A stretch of DNA of 64,000 bases from Pseudomonas crudilactis. GTDB taxonomy: Bacteria; Pseudomonadota; Gammaproteobacteria; Pseudomonadales; Pseudomonadaceae. The position numbers and the translations under genes were made by a program. Numbering within the stretch: the first letter of the stretch is position 1; every line of letters starts with the position of its first letter. Location: NCBI RefSeq assembly GCF_013433315.1, contig NZ_WXVV01000008.1, forward strand, positions 62,001 to 126,000, in the 5' to 3' direction. The notes beneath the pieces were generated by a model that was given only the letters and a program-made list of their open reading frames with translations, searched no databases and was not told where the DNA came from. Of the stretch, positions 26,242-34,936 are shown in pieces.

Positions 26242-27459
26242 ATGGCCGAACAAGGTTCGCCGCGCCGCTTTGCGCGCATAGATCGACTCCCCCCTTACGT
26301 TTTCAACATCACCGCCGAGCTGAAGATGGCCGCGCGTCGTCGTGGTGAAGACATCATCGACTTGAGCATGGGCAACCCCGACGGCGCCACGCCGCCGCAC
26401 ATTGTCGAAAAACTCGTACAAGTTGCCCAACGCGAAGACACCCACGGTTACTCCACATCCAAGGGCATTCCGCGTCTGCGCCGGGCGATTTCCAATTGGT
26501 ACAAGGATCGCTACGCGGTCGATATCGACCCGGAAAGCGAAGCCATTGTCACCATCGGTTCCAAGGAAGGCCTGGCGCATTTGATGCTGGCGACCCTCGA
26601 TCAGGGCGACACCGTGCTGGTGCCGAACCCGAGCTATCCGATTCACATCTACGGCGCGGTGATTGCCGGCGCCCAGGTCCGTTCGGTGCCGCTGGTGCCA
26701 GGCGTGGACTTCTTCGATGAACTGGAACGGGCCATTCGCGGTTCGATCCCGAAGCCGAAAATGATGATCCTCGGCTTCCCGTCGAACCCGACCGCGCAGT
26801 GCGTGGAGCTGGATTTCTTCGAGCGAGTGATCGCCCTCGCCAAGCAGTACGACGTGCTGGTGATTCACGACCTGGCGTACGCCGACATCGTCTACGACGG
26901 CTGGAAAGCCCCGTCGATCATGCAGGTGCCGGGGGCCAAGGACATCGCGGTGGAGTTCTTCACCCTGTCCAAGAGCTACAACATGGCCGGCTGGCGCATC
27001 GGTTTCATGGTCGGCAACCCGGAACTGGTCAACGCCTTGGCGCGGATCAAGAGCTACCACGACTATGGCACCTTCACTCCGCTGCAAGTCGCGGCGATTG
27101 CCGCGCTGGAAGGCGATCAGCAATGCGTGCGCGACATCGCCGAGCAGTATCGCCAGCGTCGCAATGTGCTGGTTAAAGGCCTGCATGAGCTGGGCTGGAT
27201 GGTCGAGAATCCGAAGGCGTCGATGTATGTCTGGGCGAAGATTCCCGAGGCGTATGCGCATCTGGGCTCGCTGGAATTCGCCAAGAAACTGCTGGCCGAG
27301 GCCAAGGTGTGCGTCTCGCCGGGGGTGGGTTTTGGTGAGTATGGCGACGACCACGTGCGCTTTGCGCTGATCGAAAACCAGGACCGCATTCGTCAGGCTG
27401 TACGCGGGATTCGCGGCATGTTCCGGGCCGATGGCCTGACTCCAAAAACTTCCGCCTGA
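26242..27459 (+). CDS. alaC: Alanine transaminase (AlaC-type)
   Basis: A 405-residue class I/II PLP aminotransferase of the AlaC/YfdZ type, converting pyruvate plus glutamate to alanine plus 2-oxoglutarate. Visible elements are [12 protein letters not shown], the GFPSNPTAQ substrate loop, [12 protein letters not shown], and the PLP lysine in [15 protein letters not shown]. The length fits the family. It begins 139 bases from the divergent LysE gene, and a REPIN and a terminator follow. Confidence 0.82.
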   Translation: MAEQGSPRRFARIDRLPPYVFNITAELKMAARRRGEDIIDLSMGNPDGATPPHIVEKLVQVAQREDTHGYSTSKGIPRLRRAISNWYKDRYAVDIDPESEAIVTIGSKEGLAHLMLATLDQGDTVLVPNPSYPIHIYGAVIAGAQVRSVPLVPGVDFFDELERAIRGSIPKPKMMILGFPSNPTAQCVELDFFERVIALAKQYDVLVIHDLAYADIVYDGWKAPSIMQVPGAKDIAVEFFTLSKSYNMAGWRIGFMVGNPELVNALARIKSYHDYGTFTPLQVAAIAALEGDQQCVRDIAEQYRQRRNVLVKGLHELGWMVENPKASMYVWAKIPEAYAHLGSLEFAKKLLAEAKVCVSPGVGFGEYGDDHVRFALIENQDRIRQAVRGIRGMFRADGLTPKTSA

Positions 27460-27470
27460 CACCTATCCCC

Positions 27471-27560
27471 TGTGGGAGCGAGCTTGCTCGCGAAGGCGTC
27501 GTGTCAGCTACAACAATGCTGACTGACCCACCGCTTTCGCGAGCAAGCTCGCTCCCACAT
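27471..27560. repeat. REPIN, GTGGGAGCGAGC type
   Basis: Inverted REP pair between the convergent alaC and gntP genes, followed by a separate terminator. Confidence 0.87.
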
Positions 27561-27591
27561 TGGTTGTGTGTTCAGCCGTGATATCTCCACC

Positions 27592-27625
27592 CACAAAAAA
27601 ACCGCATCGCTGCGGTTTTTTTGTG
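27592..27625. terminator. Bidirectional terminator between alaC and gntP
   Basis: AAAAAAACCGCA, a TCGC loop region and TGCGGTTTTTTT give T-runs on both strands. Confidence 0.87.
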
Positions 27626-27640
27626 CCTGCGTGAAGCCGC

Positions 27641-28996
27641 TTAAACGAACAGCGACAACAGCAGGATAAAGCCCAACGCAACCACCGAGAGGATGGTTTC
27701 CATCGCTGTCCAGGTCTTGAACGTCTCAGCCACGGTCATGTTGAAGTACTGCTTCACCAGCCAGAAACCGGCGTCATTCACGTGCGACAGAATCAACGAA
27801 CCGGCGCCCGTAGCGAGTACCAGCAACTCACGGTTAACGCCCGGAATCATCCCCACCACCGGCACCACAATGCCCGCGCCAGTAATGGTTGCCACAGTCG
27901 CCGAACCGGTAGCGATACGAATCACCGCTGCCACCAGCCACGCCAGCAGGATCGGCGAGATCTGTGCGCTGACCGCCATGTGGCCGATCACGTCGCCCAC
28001 ACCGCTGGTGACCAGCATCTGCTTGAAGCCACCGCCGGCACCGATGATCAGGATGATCGCGGCGGTTGGCGCCAGACTTGCGTCGAGCCACTTGAGCATC
28101 TGTTGGGAACCGATGCCCTGCTTGTGCCCGAAGGTGTACAGCGACAGCAGTAACGCCAGCAGCAACGCCGAGATCGGGTGACCGATCATGTCCATCCAGG
28201 TGCGGAAGAAGTGACCGTCCGGCAACGCCACGTCAGCGAAGGTTTTCAGCAGCATCAGGAACACCGGCAACAGCACCGTGATCAGGGTGATGCTGAAGCT
28301 CGGCAGCGTGGCCGAGTCGTCATTTTCGCGGGCCAGTTGATCGACCAGTTCCTGATTCGGGTGACCCGGAATGTGCTTGGCGATAAACGTACCGAAGATC
28401 GGACCGGCAATGATCGCGGTCGGCAGCGCAACGATCAGACCGTAGAGAATGGTCTTGCCGATGTCAGCGCCGAACACGCCAATGGCCAACAGCGGGCCCG
28501 GGTGCGGCGGCACCAGACCGTGCACGGCGGACAGACCGGCGAGCAGCGGGATACCGATCTTGATGATCGACACGCCAGTGCGACGGGCAACGATGAACAC
28601 CAGTGGAATCAGCAGGACGAAGCCGATTTCGAAGAACAGCGGAATGCCCACCAGGAACGCGGCGAACATCATTGCCCACTGGACTTTTTCTTTACCGAAC
28701 GCACGGATCAGGGTCTGGGCGATCTGATCCGCCCCGCCCGATTCGGCCATCATTTTGCCGAGCATGGTGCCCAGCGCGAGGATGATGCCGACGAAACCGA
28801 GTACGCCACCGAAACCGTCCTGGAACGCCTTGATGATGGTGCCGACCGGCATACCGGAAGTCAGACCGAGGAACGCGGCGGCAATGGTCAGGGAAATAAA
28901 CGGGTGCAGCTTGAACTTGGTGATCAGGACAATCAGTCCGATCACCGTGACCACTGCATCAAGCAGCAGAAACGCGTCGTGGGACATGCCAAACAT
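27641..28996 (-). CDS. gntP: GntP family gluconate:H+ symporter
   Basis: A 451-residue membrane protein with about 12-14 helices and the GntP signatures LVPPHPGPLLAIGVFGADIG and ATGSATVATITGAGIVVP. It imports gluconate (or a related sugar acid). An AGGAG ribosome site precedes the ATG. The leader carries an AACAACAACAA run at 29014-29027, a likely Crc/Hfq site. It lies 82 bases downstream of the gluconokinase gene on the same strand, so the two probably form an operon controlled by GntR. Confidence 0.92.
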   Translation of the reverse strand: MFGMSHDAFLLLDAVVTVIGLIVLITKFKLHPFISLTIAAAFLGLTSGMPVGTIIKAFQDGFGGVLGFVGIILALGTMLGKMMAESGGADQIAQTLIRAFGKEKVQWAMMFAAFLVGIPLFFEIGFVLLIPLVFIVARRTGVSIIKIGIPLLAGLSAVHGLVPPHPGPLLAIGVFGADIGKTILYGLIVALPTAIIAGPIFGTFIAKHIPGHPNQELVDQLARENDDSATLPSFSITLITVLLPVFLMLLKTFADVALPDGHFFRTWMDMIGHPISALLLALLLSLYTFGHKQGIGSQQMLKWLDASLAPTAAIILIIGAGGGFKQMLVTSGVGDVIGHMAVSAQISPILLAWLVAAVIRIATGSATVATITGAGIVVPVVGMIPGVNRELLVLATGAGSLILSHVNDAGFWLVKQYFNMTVAETFKTWTAMETILSVVALGFILLLSLFV

Positions 28997-29013
28997 GGGG
29001 GGTGTCTCCTGGA

Positions 29014-29027
29014 TTGTTGTTGTTATT
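29014..29027 (-). promoter_or_regulatory. Candidate Crc/Hfq (catabolite activity) motif of gntP
   Basis: On the minus strand the leader reads AATAACAACAACAA just upstream of the AGGAG of gntP. It fits the AAnAAnAA motif bound by Hfq/Crc. Confidence 0.55.
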
Positions 29028-29078
29028 AAAGCGGGTTAAACAGAAGTCGGGAGGACCGCGCTAGCTCTTTCAACACAC

Positions 29079-29612
29079 TCATACCGCCTGCTTCAGACCG
29101 TGGGCCTGCCACCAGACGTGAGCCTGGGACGCCAGTTCTTCAACACTGTGGATCGAGGCATTCAGGGCCAACGTCAACGGCTCGCCCTTGGGCGATTCGA
29201 GGGTGGCGAACTGGCTTTCGATCAACGTGGCCGGCATGAAGTGGCCCGGACGATGGGACACACGCTCAGCGGCGACTTCAGGGGTCAATTCAAGAAACAC
29301 GAAGCCCAGGCCCGGCAAGGCACTGCGCAACACTTCGCGATAACTGTGTTTAAGGGCCGAGCAGGTCAGCACCGGGCGTTTGCCCGATGCATCGACGCGA
29401 CGCAGTTCATCGCACAGGCTGTCGAGCCAGCCGGCACGGTCGTCGTCGTTCAGGGGGATCCCCGCGCTCATCTTTTCGATGTTCGCGGCCGGATGGAAAG
29501 TATCGCCTTCAATGGCAGTGGCGCCGCTCAATTGGCACAGGGCCTCGCTGACGCACGTCTTGCCGCAACCGGCAACGCCCATGATGACCAGGGCGGTGAT
29601 GGGATGACTCAT
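29079..29612 (-). CDS. gntK: Gluconokinase
   Basis: A 177-residue GntK/IdnK-type kinase with a P-loop GVAGCGKT at residues 12-19, the EGDTFHPAANIEKMSAGIPL segment, and the RPGHFMPATLIESQFATLE region, all characteristic. It phosphorylates gluconate to 6-phosphogluconate for the Entner-Doudoroff pathway. A GAGG ribosome site is present. It is the first gene of the operon with gntP and is divergent from gntR. Confidence 0.92.
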   Translation of the reverse strand: MSHPITALVIMGVAGCGKTCVSEALCQLSGATAIEGDTFHPAANIEKMSAGIPLNDDDRAGWLDSLCDELRRVDASGKRPVLTCSALKHSYREVLRSALPGLGFVFLELTPEVAAERVSHRPGHFMPATLIESQFATLESPKGEPLTLALNASIHSVEELASQAHVWWQAHGLKQAV

Positions 29613-29633
29613 ATAACACCTCAGCGCGCAGAC

Positions 29634-29647
29634 AGCGCTACCTTTGC
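29634..29647. promoter_or_regulatory. Candidate GntR operator 1
   Basis: AGCGCTACCTTTGC lies 22 bases upstream of gntK. Its reverse complement matches AC-N-AAG-N-TAGCGCT, the motif I recall for P. aeruginosa GntR, at all but one fixed position. Confidence 0.6.
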
Positions 29648-29785
29648 TAGCTATGACTCTAGTGCACAGGCAGAAGTTGCCGACGCCTTCTTGTCGTTTT
29701 TTTGGGTTGCAGCAGGTTTGTTCCCAACGCCAAAAAGCGAAGATCAGGCAGGACCTCGCTTACGCATTTACAGCTGCATCAGGAC

Positions 29786-29799
29786 AGCGCTACCTTAGT
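29786..29799. promoter_or_regulatory. Candidate GntR operator 2
   Basis: AGCGCTACCTTAGT lies 29 bases upstream of gntR. Its reverse complement, ACTAAGGTAGCGCT, matches the recalled AC-N-AAG-N-TAGCGCT motif at every fixed position. It probably mediates autoregulation. Confidence 0.65.
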
Positions 29800-29827
29800 G
29801 CCTTGATTTTTGTTTGGCAAGCCGTCG

Positions 29828-30877
29828 ATGACCACCCCTAAAAACGATAAAAATACCCGCACCACCGGCCGTCCCACCCTGAACGAAGTTGCCCGCCTGG
29901 CCGGTGTCAGCCCGATTACCGCCTCGCGCGCCTTGCGTGGGGTCAGCACGGTCGCCACCGAACTGGTGGAAAAAGTGCAGAAAGCAGCCAGTGAACTCAA
30001 CTACGTAGTGAACCCTGCCGCCCGTGCTTTGGCCTCGGCGCAGAGCCATTCGGTGGTGGTTCTGGTGCCTTCGTTATCCAACTTGCTGTTCATCGATACG
30101 CTGGAAGCCATTCATCGGGTGCTCACGCCCAAAGGCTTTGAAGTGCTGATCGGCAACTTCCACTATTCGCGCGATGAAGAAGAAAACCTGCTGCGCAACT
30201 ACATGGCCTATCAGCCACGTGGTTTCTTGCTGACCGGGTTTGACCGCACGGAAAGTTCGCGGCGGATGATCGAGGCGAGCAACATTCCCTGCGTGTACAT
30301 GATGGAGCTGGACAGTGCCGCTGGCGTGAATTGCGTGGGGTTTTCGCAACTGAGTGCCGGTGAAACGGCGGCTGAGCATTTGCTTTCGCGTGGGCGCAAA
30401 CGTCTGGCTTACATTGGTGCGCAACTCGATCAGCGCACCTTGTTGCGTGGCGAAGGTTTCCGCAAAGCGTTGCAGAAGGCCGGTCGTTACGACCCGGATC
30501 TGGAAGTGCTGACGCCTCGCTCTTCATCGGTGGGCTTGGGTGGGGAATTGTTTATGCAGTTGCTCGCGGCGCATCCGGATGTCGATGCGATCTTCTTTGG
30601 TAACGACGACCTGGCGCAGGGAGCGTTGCTGGAAGCGCTGCGCCACGGCATCAAGATTCCCGAGCAAGTGGCGATTCTCGGTTTCAACGACTTGCCGATG
30701 TCCGAGCACATGGTGCCGCGCCTGAGCAGCATCAACACCCCGCGTGAAGCGATTGGCCGGCGAGCGGCAGAGCAGATGCTGACGTTGATGGCGGGTAACA
30801 GCGTTGCCCGTCCAGTTGAAGATATGGGTTTCGAACTGAAGATCCGCGAAAGTACCTGAAACTGTCGCGATCCCCTG
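29828..30877 (+). CDS. gntR: LacI-family gluconate repressor GntR
   Basis: The coding frame ends at the TGA at 30857-30859; I extend only in the sense that the downstream repeat begins at 30875. The product is 343 residues: a LacI helix-turn-helix (TLNEVARLAGVSPITASRAL at about 17-36) with hinge helix, then a periplasmic-binding-protein-like sensor ending in LGFNDLPMSEHMVPRLSSI. It is expected to release DNA on binding gluconate or 6-phosphogluconate. The start at 29828 has a weak ribosome site. It is divergent from gntK-gntP, with two operator-like sites between them. Confidence 0.85.
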
Positions 30878-30960
30878 TAGGAGCTGCCGAAGGCTGCGAT
30901 CTTTTGATTTTGCTCTTAAAAACAAGATCAAAAGATCGCAGCCTTCGGCAGCTCCTACAG
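30875..30960. repeat. Inverted repeat, GTAGGAGCTGCCGAAGG type
   Basis: CTGTAGGAGCTGCCGAAGG and its complement enclose GATCTTTTGAT-type inner arms. It directly follows gntR. Confidence 0.88.
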
Positions 30961-31000
30961 TTTTATGTGGTGCTCACAAATGCTGAGTTGAAACACAACC

Positions 31001-31094
31001 CTTGTAGGAGTGAGCCTGCTCGCGATAGCGGTGTGTCATTCAACACATGCATCGCCTGACACAACGCTATCGCGAGCAGGCTCACTCCTACAGG
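31001..31094. repeat. REPIN, GTAGGAGTGAGCCTGCTCGCGAT type
   Basis: Inverted pair CTTGTAGGAGTGAGCCTGCT ... AGCAGGCTCACTCCTACAGG with inner arms AGCGGTGTGTCA/TGACACAACGCT. It lies 40 bases from a repeat of a different family. Confidence 0.88.
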
Positions 31095-31109
31095 GGATCT
31101 GCGGCGGGT

Positions 31110-31991
31110 TCAGTGGCTGAGCAGGTCGACCAAGGCCAGTGCGCCTTTTTGTAAGGGTTGGCTCTTGAGCCACACCGCATGCACCGGCATCACCAGTCCG
31201 TTTTCGATATTGCGGAAATTCAGCCGTTTCAGCCGTCCGCTGTCCAGCCGCGCCTGCACCACCGAGAGCGGAAAATTACCCCAGCCCAACCCCGCCTCAA
31301 CCATCTCCATCGCTGTCTCGAGGCTGTCGGTGCGCCAGTACGACTCTGCCACCAACGGCCGCGTTTCACTGATCGGCAAGTCGCGACTGGCAACGATGAT
31401 CTGCCGCACATGCACCAGGTCTTCAAGAAACACATCCTGCCCCTGCAACAGCGGACTGTCCGCCGCCAGCGTAGCGATCATCCGTTCGCTGCCGACAAAC
31501 TGAAAACGCTCCAGCACGTTCATGCTCAACCCGGCGAACGCCAGGCACATGCTGACCCGACCGCTGTGCAACATCGCCAGCACGTCATCCTGCGGCGCGG
31601 TCAGCACTTCGATGTCGAGCAGCGGATGCCGCTCGGCGATCACCTTGATCGCAGCCAGCAAACGCCGGCGGTCGATGTCCGCGACCACGCCGATCGATAA
31701 CTTGCTTTCCAGCCCCAGCGACAACTGCACCGCGTGCACTTGCAATTGTTTGAGCTGCTCGGCAATCAGCCGCGCATGGGGTACCAGCGACAGAGCCATT
31801 GCCGTGGGTTGCGGTTCGCGATGGCTGCGGTCGAACAGCAGATAACCCAGTTCGGCTTCAAGGTTGCCAATGCTCATGCTGACGGCGGAAGGCACCCGAC
31901 CTAACGCACGCGCCGCCGCCGAAAACGAGCCGCGCTCAATCACCGCAAGAAACAGCTCGATGCTGTCGCTGTTGAAATTCACTTTCCACAC
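31110..31991 (-). CDS. LysR family regulator divergent from second PACE gene
   Basis: A 293-residue LysR regulator. The helix-turn-helix is GSFSAAARALGRVPSAVSMS, followed by LLFDRSHREPQPTA. The effector domain includes LSIGVVADIDRRRLLAAIKVI. It is divergent from a PACE transporter gene starting 112 bases away and probably activates it. It shares general layout with the LysR at 19611-20465, but the sequence similarity visible by eye is modest. Confidence 0.9.
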   Translation of the reverse strand: MWKVNFNSDSIELFLAVIERGSFSAAARALGRVPSAVSMSIGNLEAELGYLLFDRSHREPQPTAMALSLVPHARLIAEQLKQLQVHAVQLSLGLESKLSIGVVADIDRRRLLAAIKVIAERHPLLDIEVLTAPQDDVLAMLHSGRVSMCLAFAGLSMNVLERFQFVGSERMIATLAADSPLLQGQDVFLEDLVHVRQIIVASRDLPISETRPLVAESYWRTDSLETAMEMVEAGLGWGNFPLSVVQARLDSGRLKRLNFRNIENGLVMPVHAVWLKSQPLQKGALALVDLLSH

Positions 31992-32103
31992 CTATCAACA
32001 AAACTGAAAACTACTTACTTTTTCTGTCAGCCCTATTGAAGCTATCTTTCGCCGCCTTCGCCAGTCCCGCTGGCCAACAAATGGCAAGAAAGAGGCAAAC
32101 CCC

Positions 32104-32544
32104 ATGCAAGGCGTCAAACGCAAACTGGTCTACGTGTCGCTCTACGAAGTGATCGGCATGACCTTCTCCGCCCTCGGTCTGGCGCTGTTGTCCGGCACCT
32201 CCCCGGGCAGCACCGGGCCATTGGCGGTGATCATCACCACGATCGCCGTGACCTGGAATTTCATTTACACCTCGATGTTCGAACACTGGGAGAGTCGGCA
32301 GGTATCGCGAACCCGCACAGTGAAACGGCGCATCGCTCACGCGGTCGGTTTTCAACTGACGTTGATCGTGTTCCTGATTCCGTTGATCGCCTGGTGGATG
32401 AACATCAGCCTGGTGCAGGCGTTTCTGCTGGATCTGGCGCTGATCATTTTCATTCCGTGCTACACGTTCGCCTTCAACTGGCTGTTCGACCGGATCTTCG
32501 GGCTGCCAGCCTCCGCGCTGCCCGATTCGGCGGCTGCGGCATAA
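32104..32544 (+). CDS. PACE family multidrug/biocide efflux transporter (second copy)
   Basis: A 146-residue four-helix protein. Glu15 in LYEVIG matches the essential glutamate of AceI, and TWNFIYTSMFEHWE is the classic family motif after helix 2. The second half (GFQLTLIVFLIPLIAWWMNISLVQAFLLD) repeats the pattern. It closely parallels the protein at 19084-19521 in the LIAWW..S/NISL.QAFLLD region. It is divergent from its LysR; an MFS gene follows 113 bases later. Confidence 0.87.
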   Translation: MQGVKRKLVYVSLYEVIGMTFSALGLALLSGTSPGSTGPLAVIITTIAVTWNFIYTSMFEHWESRQVSRTRTVKRRIAHAVGFQLTLIVFLIPLIAWWMNISLVQAFLLDLALIIFIPCYTFAFNWLFDRIFGLPASALPDSAAAA

Positions 32545-32657
32545 ATCGTTAATTCGTAAGCGGATATTGCGAGAAATCAGCGGTTTACCCGGATAAACCG
32601 CCGATATTCACAATCCGTTAACTCCGATAGCAGGCTAAGCTTTTCCATCAATAAAAA

Positions 32658-34094
32658 ATGGATCAGCCCATGACTGCTCACGCCCCCGCCGCCGCGCAAA
32701 GCGACGGCATCGACCCGATCCGCGCCGCTCAGGTGTCCGCCCGCATCGATCGCCTTCCGGCGGTCGCAACGATCTGGCGGCTAGTGGCGCTACTGTCGAT
32801 CGGTGGTTTTTTCGAACTGTACGACCTGTTCCAGACCGCCTACATCAGCCCCGGTCTGATCCGCGACGGCATCTTTGCCACCGGCAATCAGGGTGTGTTC
32901 GGTTTCTCCGATCAAGCGGCGTTTGCCTCGGCGACGTTCCTTGGCCTGTTCCTCGGCGCCAGCCTGCTCAGCCCGTTGGCCGATCGCTTTGGCCGCCGCG
33001 CGATCTTCACCTTCGCCTTGGTCTGGTACACGGTGGCGACGGTGTTGATGGGGATTCAGAGTTCGGCGCTGGGCATCATCTGCATGCGCTTTCTGGTCGG
33101 CATCGGTTTGGGTATCGAACTGGTGACCATCGACGCCTACCTCTCGGAACTGGTGCCCAAGCGCATGCGCAGTTCGGCGTTTGCCTTCGCGTTTTTCGTG
33201 CAGTTTCTGTCGGTGCCGGCGGTGGCATTGATGTCGTGGTGGTTGGTGCCGCAAGCGCCGTTCGGCATCAGCGGCTGGCGCTGGGTGGTGTTGGCCAGCG
33301 CGGTGTTTGCGCTGTTTATCTGGTGGCTGCGCAAGCGTCTGCCGGAATCGCCGCGCTGGCTCGCGCAGCATGGCCGCTTTGATGAAGCCAACCGGATTCT
33401 CGACCACATCGAAGCACGCTGCGAGAAGGATCACGGTAAACCGTTGGATACGCCGGAAACGGTACCGGTCGACGTCGAAGGCAAGGGCCGCTTCGCCGAT
33501 ATCTGGCAGCCACCGTATCGCCGACGCGCATTGATGCTGATCGTCTTCCACATTTTCCAGGCGATCGGTTTCTTCGGCTTCGGCAACTGGTTGCCAGCGC
33601 TGCTTTCCGGCCAGGGCGTCAGCGTTACCCACAGTTTGATGTATGCGTTCATCATCACCCTCGCCTACCCGCTCGGGCCGTTGCTGTTCGTAAAGTTCGC
33701 CAACCGTTTCGAGAACAAGTGGCAGATCGTCGGCTCGGCCCTCGGCGCGATGACCTTCGGTACTTTGTTCGCCTTGCAGACCAGCGCCTTTGGGCTGATC
33801 TTCTGCGGGGTGATGATCACCTTCTGCAACGCCTGGTTGAGCTTCAGTTATCACTCGTACCAGAGCGAACTGTTCCCGACCAACATCCGCGCCCGCGCTG
33901 TGGGTTTCTGTTATTCGTTCAGTCGCTTGTCGACGGTGTTCAGCAGTCTGTTGATCGGTCTGTTTCTCGACAACTTCGGCACACCGGGAGTGTTGGCATT
34001 TATCGTCAGCAGCATGCTGATCGTGATGTTGACCATCGGCTGGTTCGGCCCGCATACACGCAATCTGGCGCTGGAGAACATTGCCCATCGCTGA
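32658..34094 (+). CDS. MFS transporter
   Basis: A 478-residue, 12-helix major facilitator. The loop 2-3 motif is PLADRFGRRAIFTFAL, the family's LPESPRWL segment follows helix 6, and the QSELFPTNIRARAVGFCYSFSRLS region is in the C-terminal half. This is the sugar/organic-acid porter-like group; the substrate is unknown. Two ATGs lie four codons apart (32658 and 32670) and neither has a strong ribosome site. It is downstream of the second PACE gene, but co-transcription is uncertain. Confidence 0.87.
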   Translation: MDQPMTAHAPAAAQSDGIDPIRAAQVSARIDRLPAVATIWRLVALLSIGGFFELYDLFQTAYISPGLIRDGIFATGNQGVFGFSDQAAFASATFLGLFLGASLLSPLADRFGRRAIFTFALVWYTVATVLMGIQSSALGIICMRFLVGIGLGIELVTIDAYLSELVPKRMRSSAFAFAFFVQFLSVPAVALMSWWLVPQAPFGISGWRWVVLASAVFALFIWWLRKRLPESPRWLAQHGRFDEANRILDHIEARCEKDHGKPLDTPETVPVDVEGKGRFADIWQPPYRRRALMLIVFHIFQAIGFFGFGNWLPALLSGQGVSVTHSLMYAFIITLAYPLGPLLFVKFANRFENKWQIVGSALGAMTFGTLFALQTSAFGLIFCGVMITFCNAWLSFSYHSYQSELFPTNIRARAVGFCYSFSRLSTVFSSLLIGLFLDNFGTPGVLAFIVSSMLIVMLTIGWFGPHTRNLALENIAHR

Positions 34095-34095
34095 G

Positions 34096-34145
34096 GGTGG
34101 CAACGGTCATCCCCTGCCGCTTATCGGCAAGGGATGACCGCCACC
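34096..34145. terminator. Long inverted repeat after the MFS gene
   Basis: GGTGG, GGTCATCCC and GCCG pair with CGGC, GGGATGACC and CCACC around a CTTAT loop. The stem is strong but no T-run follows. It could be a terminator or an mRNA-stabilising hairpin. Confidence 0.5.
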
Positions 34146-34249
34146 AACACCTGACTGACGAACAACTTGTTGAAATAAAAGGATTCATTCAGAAGGCACG
34201 GTAATTGCTCCGCTACGCCAGTCAGCAATTACCTACAGGTCCACACATC

Positions 34250-34801
34250 ATGTTGATCAGTGCCAAACAACAGCAAATCATTCATCTGCCAAAAGCGCTG
34301 AATGACGATGCGACGTCCACCGCTGCGGCCGGTCTGCAAGGTGGCCTGCACGGCGCCATGCTGCAAACCCTGCAAAACCAGACCCAGGCGCAAACCGCCG
34401 AAGCCACCGCCAAGGTGCAGGACTCGGCCACGCAGATCGCGACCCAGCAAGTCAGCGAAGCCTCGCGCATCAGCGACAACGTCGACGAAGCGTTTGCCAA
34501 GACCCGCGTGGGCCTGCAGTCGACCGACGTCACGTCCACCAAGACCACAGGCACCTCGGCTACCGAAGAATTCAAGGACTACATGAGCAAGACGCCGGAA
34601 CAGCGTCTGCGCGACAGTATCCTGCAGTCCATGGGGCTGACCGAAGACGACATCAAAGCCATGCCGCCGGAGAAACAACTGGCCATCGGCAAAGAGATCG
34701 CCGAGCGCTTGCAGGACAAGATGAAGTTGGCGCAGGCGGAGAAAGACAACGACGTGAAGGACAGCGACAAGCAGGCGGACAAGTTTCTCGCTGCGCTGTG
34801 A
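34250..34801 (+). CDS. Conserved hypothetical protein, Ala/Gln/Thr-rich
   Basis: A 183-residue soluble protein that I do not recognise. Residues 1-100 are low-complexity and helical (QNQTQAQTAEATAKVQDSAT). The second half holds a distinct TPEQRLRDSILQSMGLTEDDIKAMPPEKQLAIG segment followed by a charged Lys/Asp tail. The later segment resembles short C-terminal domains seen on some secreted or flagellum-associated proteins, but I do not assign a function. The ATG at 34250 is preceded by ACAGG. It is monocistronic and followed by a REPIN. Confidence 0.7.
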   Translation: MLISAKQQQIIHLPKALNDDATSTAAAGLQGGLHGAMLQTLQNQTQAQTAEATAKVQDSATQIATQQVSEASRISDNVDEAFAKTRVGLQSTDVTSTKTTGTSATEEFKDYMSKTPEQRLRDSILQSMGLTEDDIKAMPPEKQLAIGKEIAERLQDKMKLAQAEKDNDVKDSDKQADKFLAAL

Positions 34802-34823
34802 TCTCCAGGTCGCCTGAAATCAA

Positions 34824-34914
34824 ATGTGGGAGCGAGCTTGCTCGCGAAGGCGGTGTATCAGTGAAATTTCCACCGACTGACACATCGCTTTCGCGAGCAA
34901 GCTCGCTCCCACAT
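34824..34914. repeat. REPIN, GTGGGAGCGAGC type
   Basis: Inverted REP pair between the hypothetical gene and the second PAS-PAS chemoreceptor. Confidence 0.87.
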
Positions 34915-34936
34915 TGATTGTATCCAGCTGAAGAAA

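Noticed and set aside
29828..30877. Extending gntR to 30877
   Set aside because: The stop codon is at 30857-30859; the bases after it belong to the intergenic repeat, so the coding end should be read as 30859.
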